The position numbers and the translations under genes are program-made. Shown piece by piece: positions 36,715 through 45,645 of a DNA stretch of 64,000 bases (the stretch's first letter is position 1; each line of letters starts with the position of its first letter). The stretch covers positions 310,001 through 374,000 of the forward strand of contig NZ_FWXV01000001.1 in the NCBI RefSeq assembly GCF_900176515.1. Direction: 5' to 3'. A model generated the notes under the pieces. The model was not told where the DNA came from, did not search any database, and worked only from the letters and a program-made list of their open reading frames with translations. Source of the stretch: Kibdelosporangium aridum (lineage in GTDB: Bacteria > Actinomycetota > Actinomycetes > Mycobacteriales > Pseudonocardiaceae).

Positions 36715-38410
36715 GCAGTGGATCGTCCTCGAGGACGTAAGCCTGGTCCGCGGCGTAGATCGCGGCCAGGTCCTCTTCGGTGAACCCGCGGCCGGTGAAG
36801 CGGGCGACCGCGGTCATGCCCTTCGCGTGCTCGTGCCGGTAGTCCTCGAAGTCGAGGTCTTCGATGTGCGGTGCGCCCGGGTCGATTCGCGGCGACCCCG
36901 AGTACACCAGATTTCCGTTCTCGGCGAAGGTGAGCCGGAAGTTGGCGTTGACGTTCCAGTACACGCTCGCGGCTGTGCCCTTGCGGGACAACGCTGTCAG
37001 CGTCTCCCGGTCAGAGCCTTCGAAACCGTTGTCCTCGACGGCCAGGACGTAGTCGTCCACGGCGAGCACAGTGAGCAAAGGCACGTAGCCGTATCGCGGA
37101 TTGCTCAGCCGCTCCCACGCGGGACGTTCCGCGATCTCCCTGATCGACACCGGTGCCGCTGGGTCGCCGCCGAATGTCTTGATCACCTCTTCAGGGGTGA
37201 GACCTTGGATGACGGTGATCGTGGCGGCTTGGCTGATCGTGCTTTTCTCGATCCACCTGTGGTCGGCGTCCGGCGGGATCACCAGTGGTGGCTCGGGTTC
37301 GCCGCGCAGTCGATGACCGAGGCGGTCAGTCTTCTTGTACACGATCTCTGGTGCGGCTGGGGCTTGCCAGATGGTCAGCCGATACGAGGAGTCTTCGCCG
37401 TCGTCCCGTCCGTACACATGCACGCGGATGCGGTAGTCACCGGGCCACGGCGGCGACTCCCACCGGCGGCCGCCCATGTGATGGCGGTAGCCGTGCATCG
37501 GTTCGTCTCCGCGCACGACCGCACCGCCTTCCGGGGCGGTCCAGCTGATCTCCACGACCTCGTCGTAGCCGGTCAGGTCCACCTCGTCCGGTGGGCCTTC
37601 CAGGATGTGGATCGTCAGGCGGGCGTGGCCTTCCGCCACGCCGGTACGGATTACCACGCCGTCCTCGACCGCCGCGACGAGGCCGTTGGCTGAGAAGTCC
37701 ACATCGGACGGGCTTGATCCCTCGGTGATCCAGAACATGTGGTCGCGCACGACAGCCGACGCCGAGGATTGCCTTGGCAACAGGTACTCGGCTCGGCGCT
37801 TGGCCAGCACAGCCGCCGCGTAACCAGCGGGCTTCGGCACGGTCGGTATGACGATCGCCGTCGCTCCCAGTGCCGCGCCGATGATCGCGGGTGTCTCGGC
37901 GGCGACCGCGGTTCCCAACGAACGCAGTACGGCAGTGGAGACCACAACGGCCAGTGCGAAGTGCGAGGCGCCGTGCTGTGCCGCGATTTCCTTCTCGTCC
38001 CCGGCCGCGCCGGGCACGGCTGCCTTGTCCAGCAAGGCCTGCACGAGCTCGACCACGAGGTCGGTCGCTCCGGGATGCACCTGCTCGACGATGGCGACTG
38101 CTTGCTTGGTCGCGGTTTGCTCGCCGCCCATCGACACGATGCCGAACCTGGTCACAGTCGGCCGTTCCAGAGCTACCAGGTCGTCAGGGATGTCCACGGA
38201 CAACCGGTCGACGGTCAGTTCCAGCGCGCCCAACAGCCGCTCGGACAGCACGTCACCGATTTCCTCCAGCGCGGACTGGACCTTCGTACCGCGCTCGGAA
38301 TACCCCTTCGGTTCCCAGCGGCCAAGCCGGGCGGCCGGCTCCTGGGGCACGAGCGGCACGATGTCGGGCAGCACGGCCGTGACGAGTGGTTCGAACTCTT
38401 TGATCCCCAT
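36680..38410 (-). CDS. DUF6461-containing protein of unknown function
   Basis: The 576-aa product has a C-terminal third that reads as DUF6461 (YGYVPLLTVLAVDDYVLAVEDNGFEGSD ... SVYWNVNANFRLTFAENG). The N-terminal 200 residues contain two hydrophobic Ala-rich stretches (about 130-175). The middle is beta-rich (FSANGLVAAVEDGVVIRTG, DYRIRVHVYG). DUF6461 proteins are scattered in actinobacteria, often near secretion or conflict genes, without known activity. I chose the ATG at 38410, 27 bases from the divergent ClpS-like start; the frame is open beyond but overlaps that gene. Confidence 0.7.
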   Translation of the reverse strand: MGIKEFEPLVTAVLPDIVPLVPQEPAARLGRWEPKGYSERGTKVQSALEEIGDVLSERLLGALELTVDRLSVDIPDDLVALERPTVTRFGIVSMGGEQTATKQAVAIVEQVHPGATDLVVELVQALLDKAAVPGAAGDEKEIAAQHGASHFALAVVVSTAVLRSLGTAVAAETPAIIGAALGATAIVIPTVPKPAGYAAAVLAKRRAEYLLPRQSSASAVVRDHMFWITEGSSPSDVDFSANGLVAAVEDGVVIRTGVAEGHARLTIHILEGPPDEVDLTGYDEVVEISWTAPEGGAVVRGDEPMHGYRHHMGGRRWESPPWPGDYRIRVHVYGRDDGEDSSYRLTIWQAPAAPEIVYKKTDRLGHRLRGEPEPPLVIPPDADHRWIEKSTISQAATITVIQGLTPEEVIKTFGGDPAAPVSIREIAERPAWERLSNPRYGYVPLLTVLAVDDYVLAVEDNGFEGSDRETLTALSRKGTAASVYWNVNANFRLTFAENGNLVYSGSPRIDPGAPHIEDLDFEDYRHEHAKGMTAVARFTGRGFTEEDLAAIYAADQAYVLEDDPLPSDMPNPLTLE

Positions 38411-38437
38411 CGCCCTATCCTGGCCGATAATGCGTCC

Positions 38438-38677
38438 ATGAGTAGCGGGGGATGGCGCGTCCTGTTGTGGGACGACGACGTCAACAGCGTGGCCACAGTG
38501 GCATTCGTGCTGCACAGGGTGGTTGGTCTGGCATTGGGGACGGCGCTTGACCTGCCCCATGAAGTCGACTCCCGGGGTGTCGCGGAAGTCGGGTGCTACG
38601 ACAACCTGGAGGACGCCGAGGTGACCGCGGCCCGGATGCAGGTGTTCGGCCTGCACAGCGGGGTGGTGCCGGCATGA
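38438..38677 (+). CDS. ClpS-like protease adaptor
   Basis: The 79-aa product has the ClpS core: VLLWDDDVNSVATVAFVLHRVVG, a conserved His (PHEVDSRG) and a final helix (DAEVTAARMQVFG). ClpS delivers N-degron substrates to the Clp protease; its substrate pocket includes the NDD and His residues. Here NDD reads DDD and the N-terminal arm is almost absent, so the specificity may differ. The Asp pair and His are kept. It overlaps the next gene as ATGA. Confidence 0.72.
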   Translation: MSSGGWRVLLWDDDVNSVATVAFVLHRVVGLALGTALDLPHEVDSRGVAEVGCYDNLEDAEVTAARMQVFGLHSGVVPA

Positions 38678-39189
38678 TCCCGGACAGACTGGTGTACGAG
38701 GGCCTGCAGGTGCTCGCCGAGATGCTGCAGGGCTTCCAGGCGCGCCGGCTCCCGTCGGGTGGGGTTTTCTCGTCGCCGAAGCTCGGCGGACCCGAGGCGT
38801 TGGCGGCGTTGTTCCCGCCGGTCTCGGCGGATCCTCAGGCGGCGGCTGAGTTCCGGGCGCGCCATGAGGCCGGTATGCGAGGCGAGGTCTACGCGGCGGT
38901 GACCCGGACGCTCGAGCGTTGGGGGCACGAGTGCGGGCCGGGCTGCGATCAGTCCCATTTCGACGACCTGTTCGTCTCGTTGACCAACCTGCGCTTCATG
39001 CTACGTCCCCGCAAGGACGGCACCAGGGTGCACGACCTGGCCGAGCAGTTGGCGACAAAGGCCACGCTGTATCTCGACGCGCTCACCGAGATGTGGTTCC
39101 AGCCGTTGATCAGGGACAGGCTCAACGGCATCGAGCCGGCCGACCCCACGTTCGGCGAGTCGGTCAACCGCGCGCTCGGCAGCGGCTGA
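38674..39189 (+). CDS. Unknown helical protein coupled to the ClpS-like gene
   Basis: The 171-aa product is mainly helical and contains a CGPGCDQSHFDD stretch that could bind metal. I do not recognise the family. The ATG at 38674 overlaps the ClpS-like stop (ATGA), so the two are translationally coupled and may act together. The alanyl-tRNA editing-like gene follows after 18 bases. Confidence 0.6.
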   Translation: MIPDRLVYEGLQVLAEMLQGFQARRLPSGGVFSSPKLGGPEALAALFPPVSADPQAAAEFRARHEAGMRGEVYAAVTRTLERWGHECGPGCDQSHFDDLFVSLTNLRFMLRPRKDGTRVHDLAEQLATKATLYLDALTEMWFQPLIRDRLNGIEPADPTFGESVNRALGSG

Positions 39190-39207
39190 TGTCAGTAGGT
39201 TGTCGGC

Positions 39208-39951
39208 ATGGGTATTGGGCATCACGGCCGGACGTATCGGCTGGACTGGGAGGACCCGACGGTCCGGGAGTGGGAATGCACGGTTCTGTGGTCTGACCCG
39301 GCGGATCCGGAGGCTGGGATCGTGCTGGACCGTTCCGCGTTCTACCCGGGTGGCGGAGGGCAGCCGCCCGATCACGGAGTGCTGTTGTGGCAAGGGGTTT
39401 CGACGCGGATCGCGGGCACACGCAAGGGCGATGACCTGTTCCTGCTGCCGGTAGCCGGTGATCCGGTTCCACCTGTGGGGACCGTGGTCCAAGGTGCGCT
39501 GGACGACGCGCGCCGCAGCAGTCTCATGCGGACGCACTCCGGCCTGCATGTGTTGTGCGGCACGGTTTTCCGTGACTTCGGAGCGCTGGTCACCGGCGGC
39601 AACATGGAGCCGGGGGAAGCGCGGATGGACTTCAACCTGCCGGAGCTGCCGCCCGGGTTCAAGGCGACCATCGAGGACGCGGTCAACCGGGAGATCGAGG
39701 CCAACCGCCCGATCGACGTGCGCTTCATGCCGAGGGAGGAGGCGCTGGCCAACCCGGAACTCGTCAAGACCATGGGCGTCACACCGCCCGACGAGCCGCA
39801 GCTGCGCATCGTGGACATCGTCGGGCTGGACGTCCAGGCCGACGGCGGCACGCATGTCGCGTCGACCGCGCAGATCGGCCGCATCCAGGTGACCAAAGTA
39901 GAGAACAAGGGCAGGCAAAACCGCCGCGTCCGCATCAAGATCGTCGATTGA
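39208..39951 (+). CDS. Alanyl-tRNA editing domain protein (AlaX-like)
   Basis: The 247-aa product has the AlaX/AlaRS editing fold: an N-terminal barrel (FYPGGGGQPPDHG) and the HxxxH motif (RTHSGLHVLC, H110 and H114). The second zinc-ligand pair would normally read CxGTH; here it is DGGTH (D212, H216). AlaX proteins hydrolyse Ser- or Gly-mischarged tRNA-Ala. The Cys-to-Asp change leaves a possible H-H-D-H site, so activity is plausible but not certain. Confidence 0.8.
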   Translation: MGIGHHGRTYRLDWEDPTVREWECTVLWSDPADPEAGIVLDRSAFYPGGGGQPPDHGVLLWQGVSTRIAGTRKGDDLFLLPVAGDPVPPVGTVVQGALDDARRSSLMRTHSGLHVLCGTVFRDFGALVTGGNMEPGEARMDFNLPELPPGFKATIEDAVNREIEANRPIDVRFMPREEALANPELVKTMGVTPPDEPQLRIVDIVGLDVQADGGTHVASTAQIGRIQVTKVENKGRQNRRVRIKIVD

Positions 39952-39963
39952 GAGAACTTCGCG

Positions 39964-40848
39964 ATGAAGCCGATTGTCGTACTGGACGCGCCGTCCAATC
40001 TCGGCCTGCGCATGCCCGCGCCCGGCGTCGTGCCTGGCTGCTACAAACTCGCTGGCGCGCTGCGGGACCAAGGCCTGCTGCACAAGCTTGGCGCGTCGGA
40101 CGCGGGCTATGTGGTGCCGCCGCGGTACGACATCTCGGCGTGGTCGCCGGGCGACGGGGTCTTCAACGCCTCAGCGATCGCGAACTACACCGTGAGGTTG
40201 GCTGACCGGATCGGCAAACACCTGGATCAGGGGGAATTCCCGGTAGTTCTGGGCGGTGACTGCAGCATCCTCCTCGCGCCCATGCTCACGTTGCGTCAGA
40301 AGGGCCGTTACGGACTGGCGTACTTCGACGGCAGCGCTGACTTCCTCCGGCTGGCGCAAGCAGGCCGGATCGGGGCGGCGGCAGGCGAGACGCTGGCCCT
40401 GATCACCGGCCGCGGCCAGGCCGACATCACCGACATCGGCGGTCTTGGCCCGTACGTCCAGGACAGCGACGTCGTTGTGCTCGGCAACCGTGACGACGAC
40501 GAGGACGTGCCCAACCTCGCCGAAGCAGGCATCCTCGCCTGGACCGCGCCGCAGATCCAGGCAGAAGGTGCCGCGGCGGTGGCAGCCCGGACGTTGCGGC
40601 GGTTCGACGGCCTCGACGGGTTCTGGGTGCACCTCGACGTCGACGTGCTGGACATCGAGGTCATGCCCGCCGCCGACGCCCCTGATCCCGGCGGCCTGCA
40701 GTACAGCGAACTGCTGGACCTGCTGCGGCCGATGCTGGCCGACGACCGCTGTGTCGGCTTCCACGTGGCGATCTACGACCCGGACCTGGACCCGGACGGC
40801 CGCTACGCCGCCGAACTCACCGATGCGATCGTCACCGCGTTCGCCTAG
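39964..40848 (+). CDS. Arginase-fold protein with altered metal ligands
   Basis: The 294-aa product aligns with the ureohydrolase (arginase/agmatinase) fold by its ordered motifs. GGDHS reads GGDCS (residues 97-101), DAHxD reads DGSAD (122-126), and SxDxDxxDP reads HLDVDVLD (223-230). Both His ligands of the two-Mn site are therefore replaced, by Cys and Ser. Normal hydrolysis of guanidino groups is unlikely unless a different metal is used. It follows the AlaX-like gene by 12 bases, in the same strand and probably the same operon. Confidence 0.8.
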   Translation: MKPIVVLDAPSNLGLRMPAPGVVPGCYKLAGALRDQGLLHKLGASDAGYVVPPRYDISAWSPGDGVFNASAIANYTVRLADRIGKHLDQGEFPVVLGGDCSILLAPMLTLRQKGRYGLAYFDGSADFLRLAQAGRIGAAAGETLALITGRGQADITDIGGLGPYVQDSDVVVLGNRDDDEDVPNLAEAGILAWTAPQIQAEGAAAVAARTLRRFDGLDGFWVHLDVDVLDIEVMPAADAPDPGGLQYSELLDLLRPMLADDRCVGFHVAIYDPDLDPDGRYAAELTDAIVTAFA

Positions 40849-40875
40849 TGCTTCGACCCGGAGGCAGTGCCAGCA

Positions 40876-42099
40876 ATGGAGATCCGTCCCACGACCGACC
40901 AGGACCTCGACGTCTTCGTCGACACGATCCACGCCGCGTTCGGGCGCTTCTCGGAGACCCCGGCCGAGGGCGGCCGTGGGGTCTGGTGGTCGGCGCTCGA
41001 GATGGACCGCAATCTGCTCGCCACGGCGGCGGACGGGCGGCCTATCGGCACCGCCGGTGCGTACTCCTTCGAGCTCACCCTGCCTGGTGAGGTTGTCGTC
41101 CCGGCCGTCGGCGTGACCGCCGTCGGCGTCCTGCCCTCACACCGACGCCAGGGCGTGCTCAACGCGATGATGCGGCATCAGCTCGCCGAGCTGCGGTCCC
41201 GAGGAGAGGTTTTCGCCGTACTGCTGGCCTCCGAGGCCCTGATCTACCGCAGGTTCGGCTACGGACCGGCGACCTACACGCGGCAGTTGACCGTGCAGCG
41301 TCACCAGGCCGCCTTCGCTCTTCCCCGGGCACGCGCAACGGCCGGCACCCCCACGATCGGCTCGGTCGAGGTACTGCGGCGTGCCGAGTGCGGGGAGATC
41401 CTGGAAGAGGTCTACGACCGCTACCGCCGTGCACAGCCTGGCGCCCTGTCCCGTCCACACCGCTGGTGGGCGATGGGCGCGGGGCAGCCCCCGATCTCTT
41501 CGGCGCCGCGCTACGTCGTCGTTCACCGTGACGTTGACGGCGTCCCTGACGGGTACGCCAGCTACTCGCTCGACGATCACGAAACCTTGACGGTCGACGA
41601 GACCATCGCCACCGACGATGCCGTCTTCACGGCCCTGGCCCAGTTCGTGCTCGGACACGACCTGGTCACTCAGGTCGTGTTCAAGCACTTCCCGCCCGAG
41701 CACCCGCTGCGCTGGCAGCTGGCGGACTTCCGCGCAGGCCAGGTGAGCCGCGACACCGACTGGCTCTGGGTACGGCTGTTGGACGTGCCGCGTGCGCTGA
41801 CCGCGCGCGGCTGGTCCCTCGACGGCGAGCTCGTCCTCGAGGTCGAGGACCCGTTCCTGGGCGAGCACAGCCGCTACCTGCTGACTGTCCGGGACGGCAA
41901 GGGCGAGTGCGTCCCGACGGACCGCGAGCCGGACCTGTCGCTGGACGTCAGCGACCTCAGCTCGATCTACCTTGGCGGCACCACCCCGAGCATGCTCGTG
42001 CGTGCCGGACACATCCAGGTTCACCAGCCGGGTGTGGCCGCCCTCGCCGACGCTCTCTTCCGCGCCGAGCGCTTGCCCCACTGCCTGCACTGGTTCTGA
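40876..42099 (+). CDS. Eis-like GNAT N-acetyltransferase
   Basis: The 407-aa product has the Eis layout. A first GNAT domain carries the acetyl-CoA loop (VGVLPSHRRQGVLNAMM), then a second GNAT fold, then an SCP2-like C-terminal domain ending in the conserved free carboxylate (CLHWF). Mycobacterial Eis acetylates aminoglycosides at several amines, as well as proteins. The ATG at 40876 fits GGAGG at 40860-40864; a GTG 9 bases upstream is too close to it. Confidence 0.88.
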   Translation: MEIRPTTDQDLDVFVDTIHAAFGRFSETPAEGGRGVWWSALEMDRNLLATAADGRPIGTAGAYSFELTLPGEVVVPAVGVTAVGVLPSHRRQGVLNAMMRHQLAELRSRGEVFAVLLASEALIYRRFGYGPATYTRQLTVQRHQAAFALPRARATAGTPTIGSVEVLRRAECGEILEEVYDRYRRAQPGALSRPHRWWAMGAGQPPISSAPRYVVVHRDVDGVPDGYASYSLDDHETLTVDETIATDDAVFTALAQFVLGHDLVTQVVFKHFPPEHPLRWQLADFRAGQVSRDTDWLWVRLLDVPRALTARGWSLDGELVLEVEDPFLGEHSRYLLTVRDGKGECVPTDREPDLSLDVSDLSSIYLGGTTPSMLVRAGHIQVHQPGVAALADALFRAERLPHCLHWF

Positions 42100-42133
42100 C
42101 CGCACTGTTCCGATAGTTGGGCACACTGGCGGC

Positions 42134-42847
42134 ATGGTTGATCGAGTTGGCTCGGACCCGCAGTACGACGTGTTCGCCGACGAATTCCTTGAGCACGCGC
42201 GCGACGGTCTCTACAACGCGCACTACGACCGGCCAGCGTGCCTGGAACTGTTGGGGGACGTCGGCGGGCGAACCGTCGTGGACGTGGCGTGTGGTCCTGG
42301 GTTGTATGCCGGGGAACTAGTCGCTCGAGGCGCCCGCGTGATCGGGTGCGACGTGAGTCCGCGCATGATCGAGCTGGCCAGGCAGCGTGTCCCGGCGGGT
42401 GAGTTCCACGTCCATGATCTCAACGAACGCCTCGGCTGGCTGGCGGACGCCTCGGTCGATCTCGTGGTGTTCGCGCTTGCCTTCGAGTACGTCGACCAAC
42501 GCGCGCAACTGCTCCACGAGTTGCGGCGGGTCCTGCGGCCAGGTGGTGCGTTGGTGCTGTCCATCCCGCATCCGACCGGAGACTGGCTCAGGCAAGGCGG
42601 GAACTACTTCCAGACGCGTGTGATCGAGGAAGTGTGGAGCGGCGGCTGGGCCGTCCGGTACTGGATCGCGCCCTTGGAGCGCACGTGCGAGGAGTTGCAT
42701 GAGGCAGGCTTCCTCATCGAGCGGATGATCGAGCCGCGGCCGGTGCCTGCGGGTGCCGATGTCGACACAGAGCGCTACCAACGCCTGTCGGCCGAGCCCA
42801 CGGGATTCCTTGCCATCAAAGCGATTCCCGACCCTCGGCGGACGTGA
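42134..42847 (+). CDS. Class I SAM-dependent methyltransferase
   Basis: The 237-aa product has the S-adenosylmethionine motifs VVDVACGPGLYAGEL, GCDVSPRMIELARQR and a later LRRVLRPGGALVLSIPHP. The substrate is unknown. The ATG at 42134 lies 34 bases after the acetyltransferase stop. The family fits small-molecule methyltransferases (Methyltransf_11 type). Confidence 0.88.
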   Translation: MVDRVGSDPQYDVFADEFLEHARDGLYNAHYDRPACLELLGDVGGRTVVDVACGPGLYAGELVARGARVIGCDVSPRMIELARQRVPAGEFHVHDLNERLGWLADASVDLVVFALAFEYVDQRAQLLHELRRVLRPGGALVLSIPHPTGDWLRQGGNYFQTRVIEEVWSGGWAVRYWIAPLERTCEELHEAGFLIERMIEPRPVPAGADVDTERYQRLSAEPTGFLAIKAIPDPRRT

Positions 42848-42972
42848 GCACCATCACGTTTAGTGATCTTGGTAAGCCGCTGACCGCGACAAAACGGGAA
42901 AGGTTCGGTGCGCGCTTGTACATGCATCGCGGTCACGCACAACTTTTCGTGCCTCCCGCACGTACATAAAGC

Positions 42973-43881
42973 GTGAGATCTCGTGCGAGAAAGCGGCCGC
43001 TGCTGAAGTTATCGGCGGTGGCGGTCGCGGCAGTCGCGGGTGCGGGCGTCGCCTTCACCTACGTCGCCACCGGGGGGATCAGGACTCACACGCCGCCTGC
43101 CGACGCCCAGCCCGCTGGGCACGGCGGGGTGCTCTTGAACTCCGAGCCTCCCCAACAACCGACGACCGCCACCACCACGACAACGACCACCACGACCCCG
43201 CCGCCGCAGAACCAGGTTCTTCCGTTCAACGCCAAGCTGACCTCGGACGACCTGCCGGTCAAGGGCGGCGGAGTGCGCAGCGGAGCCTGTAGCGGCTCGC
43301 TGGTCGCACCGGAATGGGTCGTCACGGCCGGGCACTGCTTTCGTGACGTCAACGACGCGCGAATCAGCGGAAAACCGCCGTACACGATGAAAGTGGTGAT
43401 CGGCAAGCTCAAGGACAGCGACCCGGGCGGGCACACCGCCGAGGTCGTCGACGTCCGCCAGTCCGCGGTCAACGACCTCGCGGTGGTGAAGATCAGCCAG
43501 CCGGTCAACGACATCACCCCGCTGACCCTGGCCGACGAGAAGCCCAAGGTCGGCCTGCGGATGAAGTTCGCCGGGTGGGGGTCCCTGTCAGCCACGGTCA
43601 TCTCGCCGTCCGACCACCTCAAGCGCGGCGAATTCACCGTCGCCAAGGTCGGCCAGTACTCCATGGAAGCGTCGCCGGTGGTGCCGCGTACCGTCGAGAA
43701 CAGCCCGTGCCCGCAGGACTCGGGCGCGCCGTTCTTCGTGTCCGACGACGACAAGACCGGCCAGTTGATCGCCATCGTGAACACCGGGCCGTCATGCCCT
43801 CAGCCCGGCCGCGAGATCATCGCCCGGGTCGACACCGTGGCCGACTGGATCCGCAAGCAGACCGACAACACCGCCCGTTAG
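42973..43881 (+). CDS. Secreted/anchored trypsin-like serine protease
   Basis: The 302-aa product has a basic N-terminus and a hydrophobic segment (residues 11-32, signal or anchor). A Thr-run linker (64-75) leads to an S1 protease domain. The triad is H121 (WVVTAGHC), D168 (VNDLAVVK) and S250 (PCPQDSGAPFF; the usual GDSGGP is varied). It probably cleaves proteins outside the cell. The start is a GTG with no clear Shine-Dalgarno, so the exact start is uncertain. Nothing else is visible in the 125 bases upstream. Confidence 0.82.
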   Translation: MRSRARKRPLLKLSAVAVAAVAGAGVAFTYVATGGIRTHTPPADAQPAGHGGVLLNSEPPQQPTTATTTTTTTTTPPPQNQVLPFNAKLTSDDLPVKGGGVRSGACSGSLVAPEWVVTAGHCFRDVNDARISGKPPYTMKVVIGKLKDSDPGGHTAEVVDVRQSAVNDLAVVKISQPVNDITPLTLADEKPKVGLRMKFAGWGSLSATVISPSDHLKRGEFTVAKVGQYSMEASPVVPRTVENSPCPQDSGAPFFVSDDDKTGQLIAIVNTGPSCPQPGREIIARVDTVADWIRKQTDNTAR

Positions 43882-43919
43882 TGTTTCACTGGAAGCCGAG
43901 CACAGGGCGGTGAGCTGGC

Positions 43920-44351
43920 GTGAGAACCAAGATCTGCTGGGTGGCGGCAGTCCTGGTGGTAGCGAGCGCGTGCGGCGCGGGCGGACAACCGCCCCAGCAG
44001 CAGCCGTCGCCGACCGTTACGAGCACGCCGAGCAGTCCAAGCACTGAACCGACTACCGGACCGAGCACGAGTGTGCCGAGTGTGACCTTGCCGCCGATAA
44101 CCAGGCCGTCCACCAAGCCCACGGGCGGCGGCGGTGAAGTGGTGGTGGAAGGCGTGGTCGTGGCCGGTGTCGAGGCCTCGTGCGTCCTGCTGGAAACCGG
44201 CGCCGACAACTACCTCTTGCTCGGCGCGGACCCGCAGATCGCCGTGCCCGGCCGGCGCATCACGGTCCGCGGCAAGGTCGAGCCGGGCATGGCGACCTTC
44301 TGCATGCAGGGAACGCCGCTTGCGGTCAGCGAAGCGAAGCCCGCCCAGTAA
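43920..44351 (+). CDS. Lipoprotein of unknown function
   Basis: The 143-aa product has a lipoprotein signal with lipobox VASAC (Cys 18), a long Ser/Thr/Pro linker (about 24-70) and a small beta-rich domain (VVVEGVVVAGVEASCVLLETG). The C-terminal part resembles an OB-like fold but I name no family. The start is a GTG; the 3' end overlaps the MFS gene. Confidence 0.65.
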   Translation: MRTKICWVAAVLVVASACGAGGQPPQQQPSPTVTSTPSSPSTEPTTGPSTSVPSVTLPPITRPSTKPTGGGGEVVVEGVVVAGVEASCVLLETGADNYLLLGADPQIAVPGRRITVRGKVEPGMATFCMQGTPLAVSEAKPAQ

Positions 44352-45594
44352 CCGAAAGCTACGCCGGAATCGGCCGTTTTGGCTGTTGTGGGCGGGACAC
44401 ACCGTTTCGCTCGCTGGCTCACAGGTCACAGTCGTCGCCCTGCCCTTGGTCGCCGCGCTGACCTTGGGCGCTGACGCGTGGGAGATGGGCGTGCTCCTGG
44501 CGTTCGGCCGCGCGCCCTACCTCGTTGTCGGCCTGCCCGCGGGGGTGTGGGTCGACCGGTTGCCGCGTCGCGTGGTGTTGCTCGGCGGATCGCTTGGGCA
44601 AGCGCTTGTTCTCGGGATGGTGCCGTTGGCCGCGGCCATGGGGATTCTGTCGTTGACGTTGCTGTGCGCCGTCGCGTTTCTGGCGGGTGTTCTGGCTGTC
44701 TTCACGGACATCGCTGGGCTGGCGTTCGTTCCTGTGGTGGTGCCGCCGGAGCAACTGTCCTCTGCGCAAGGGGCGCTCGAGGTCAGCCAGTCCGGGGCGC
44801 AGGTCGCGGGGCCGTCCATCGCCGGCTGGCTGGTGCAGGTGCTGTCCGCGCCGCTGGCACTTCTCGCCGATGTGGCCAGCTTTCTGTTCTCTGCCGCCAT
44901 GTTCGGTGCGATTCGCGTTGGTGAGCCGGAGCGTGCCGCGGTCAGGGACTCGATGTGGCGTCAGATCGCCGGGGGAGCGAAGGCGGTGTTCCGGCCCCGC
45001 CTCTTGCGGTACGTAACCCTGTGCACGGCAACGCATATTTTGTTCCACAACGCCTTCACGGCAGTGTTTCTGTTGTACCTGACCAGGGACCTGGCTTTGG
45101 CGCCGTCGGTACTGGGGACCGCACTCGCGGTGGGAGCGGTCGGGGGAGTGCTGGGTTCGGTGGCCGGGACCAGGCTGGGCACGTGGCTGGGTGCCACGCC
45201 CGCGATGGCGGTGGCGATTGTGCTGACCGGGGTGGGCATCGGGCTTGTGGCGTTGGCGGACAACGTTGTTCTTGTTGCCGGTGCCCAGGCGCTGATGTGG
45301 TTCGCCCTGCAGGTCTACAACGTTCTGCAGGTTCCTGTCCGATACGCCTTGACTCCGGCGAAGATCCACGGCTCCGTCAACGCGACGATCCGGACCACCG
45401 TGTGGGGTACCGCGCCAATCGGTGCCCTCGTCGGGGGATTACTCGGCGCAGTCGTGGGATTACGCATGACGCTGTTGCTTGCCGGGATCGGCGCGGCGAC
45501 GTCGGCTTTGTGGCTGCTCGGCGCGGCCCGGTCAACGGTGTCCTACTGGGACGATCCGGAATCTGTTATCGGTCGTTCACCTAAAGGGTGTTAG
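44320..45594 (+). CDS. MFS exporter
   Basis: The product is about 424 aa with roughly 12 membrane segments and the MFS loop motif (GVWVDRLPRRVVLLGG, residues about 75-90). It resembles the actinobacterial drug/macrolide-exporter branch. No ATG or GTG fits the start. The TTG at 44320 has AGGGA 7 bases upstream and lies 32 bases inside the lipoprotein gene, giving a normal cytoplasmic start before helix 1. The substrate is unknown. Confidence 0.78.
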   Translation: MRSAKRSPPSNRKLRRNRPFWLLWAGHTVSLAGSQVTVVALPLVAALTLGADAWEMGVLLAFGRAPYLVVGLPAGVWVDRLPRRVVLLGGSLGQALVLGMVPLAAAMGILSLTLLCAVAFLAGVLAVFTDIAGLAFVPVVVPPEQLSSAQGALEVSQSGAQVAGPSIAGWLVQVLSAPLALLADVASFLFSAAMFGAIRVGEPERAAVRDSMWRQIAGGAKAVFRPRLLRYVTLCTATHILFHNAFTAVFLLYLTRDLALAPSVLGTALAVGAVGGVLGSVAGTRLGTWLGATPAMAVAIVLTGVGIGLVALADNVVLVAGAQALMWFALQVYNVLQVPVRYALTPAKIHGSVNATIRTTVWGTAPIGALVGGLLGAVVGLRMTLLLAGIGAATSALWLLGAARSTVSYWDDPESVIGRSPKGC

Positions 45595-45645
45595 GACAAG
45601 GCAGGATGCATGCGTTCATGCGAATGATGGGTTACGGAGGCCCTT

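Noticed and set aside
43134..43205. ACC/ACG-rich stretch in the protease gene, considered as a DNA repeat
   Set aside because: It encodes the Thr-run linker of the protease and shows no independent repeat structure.
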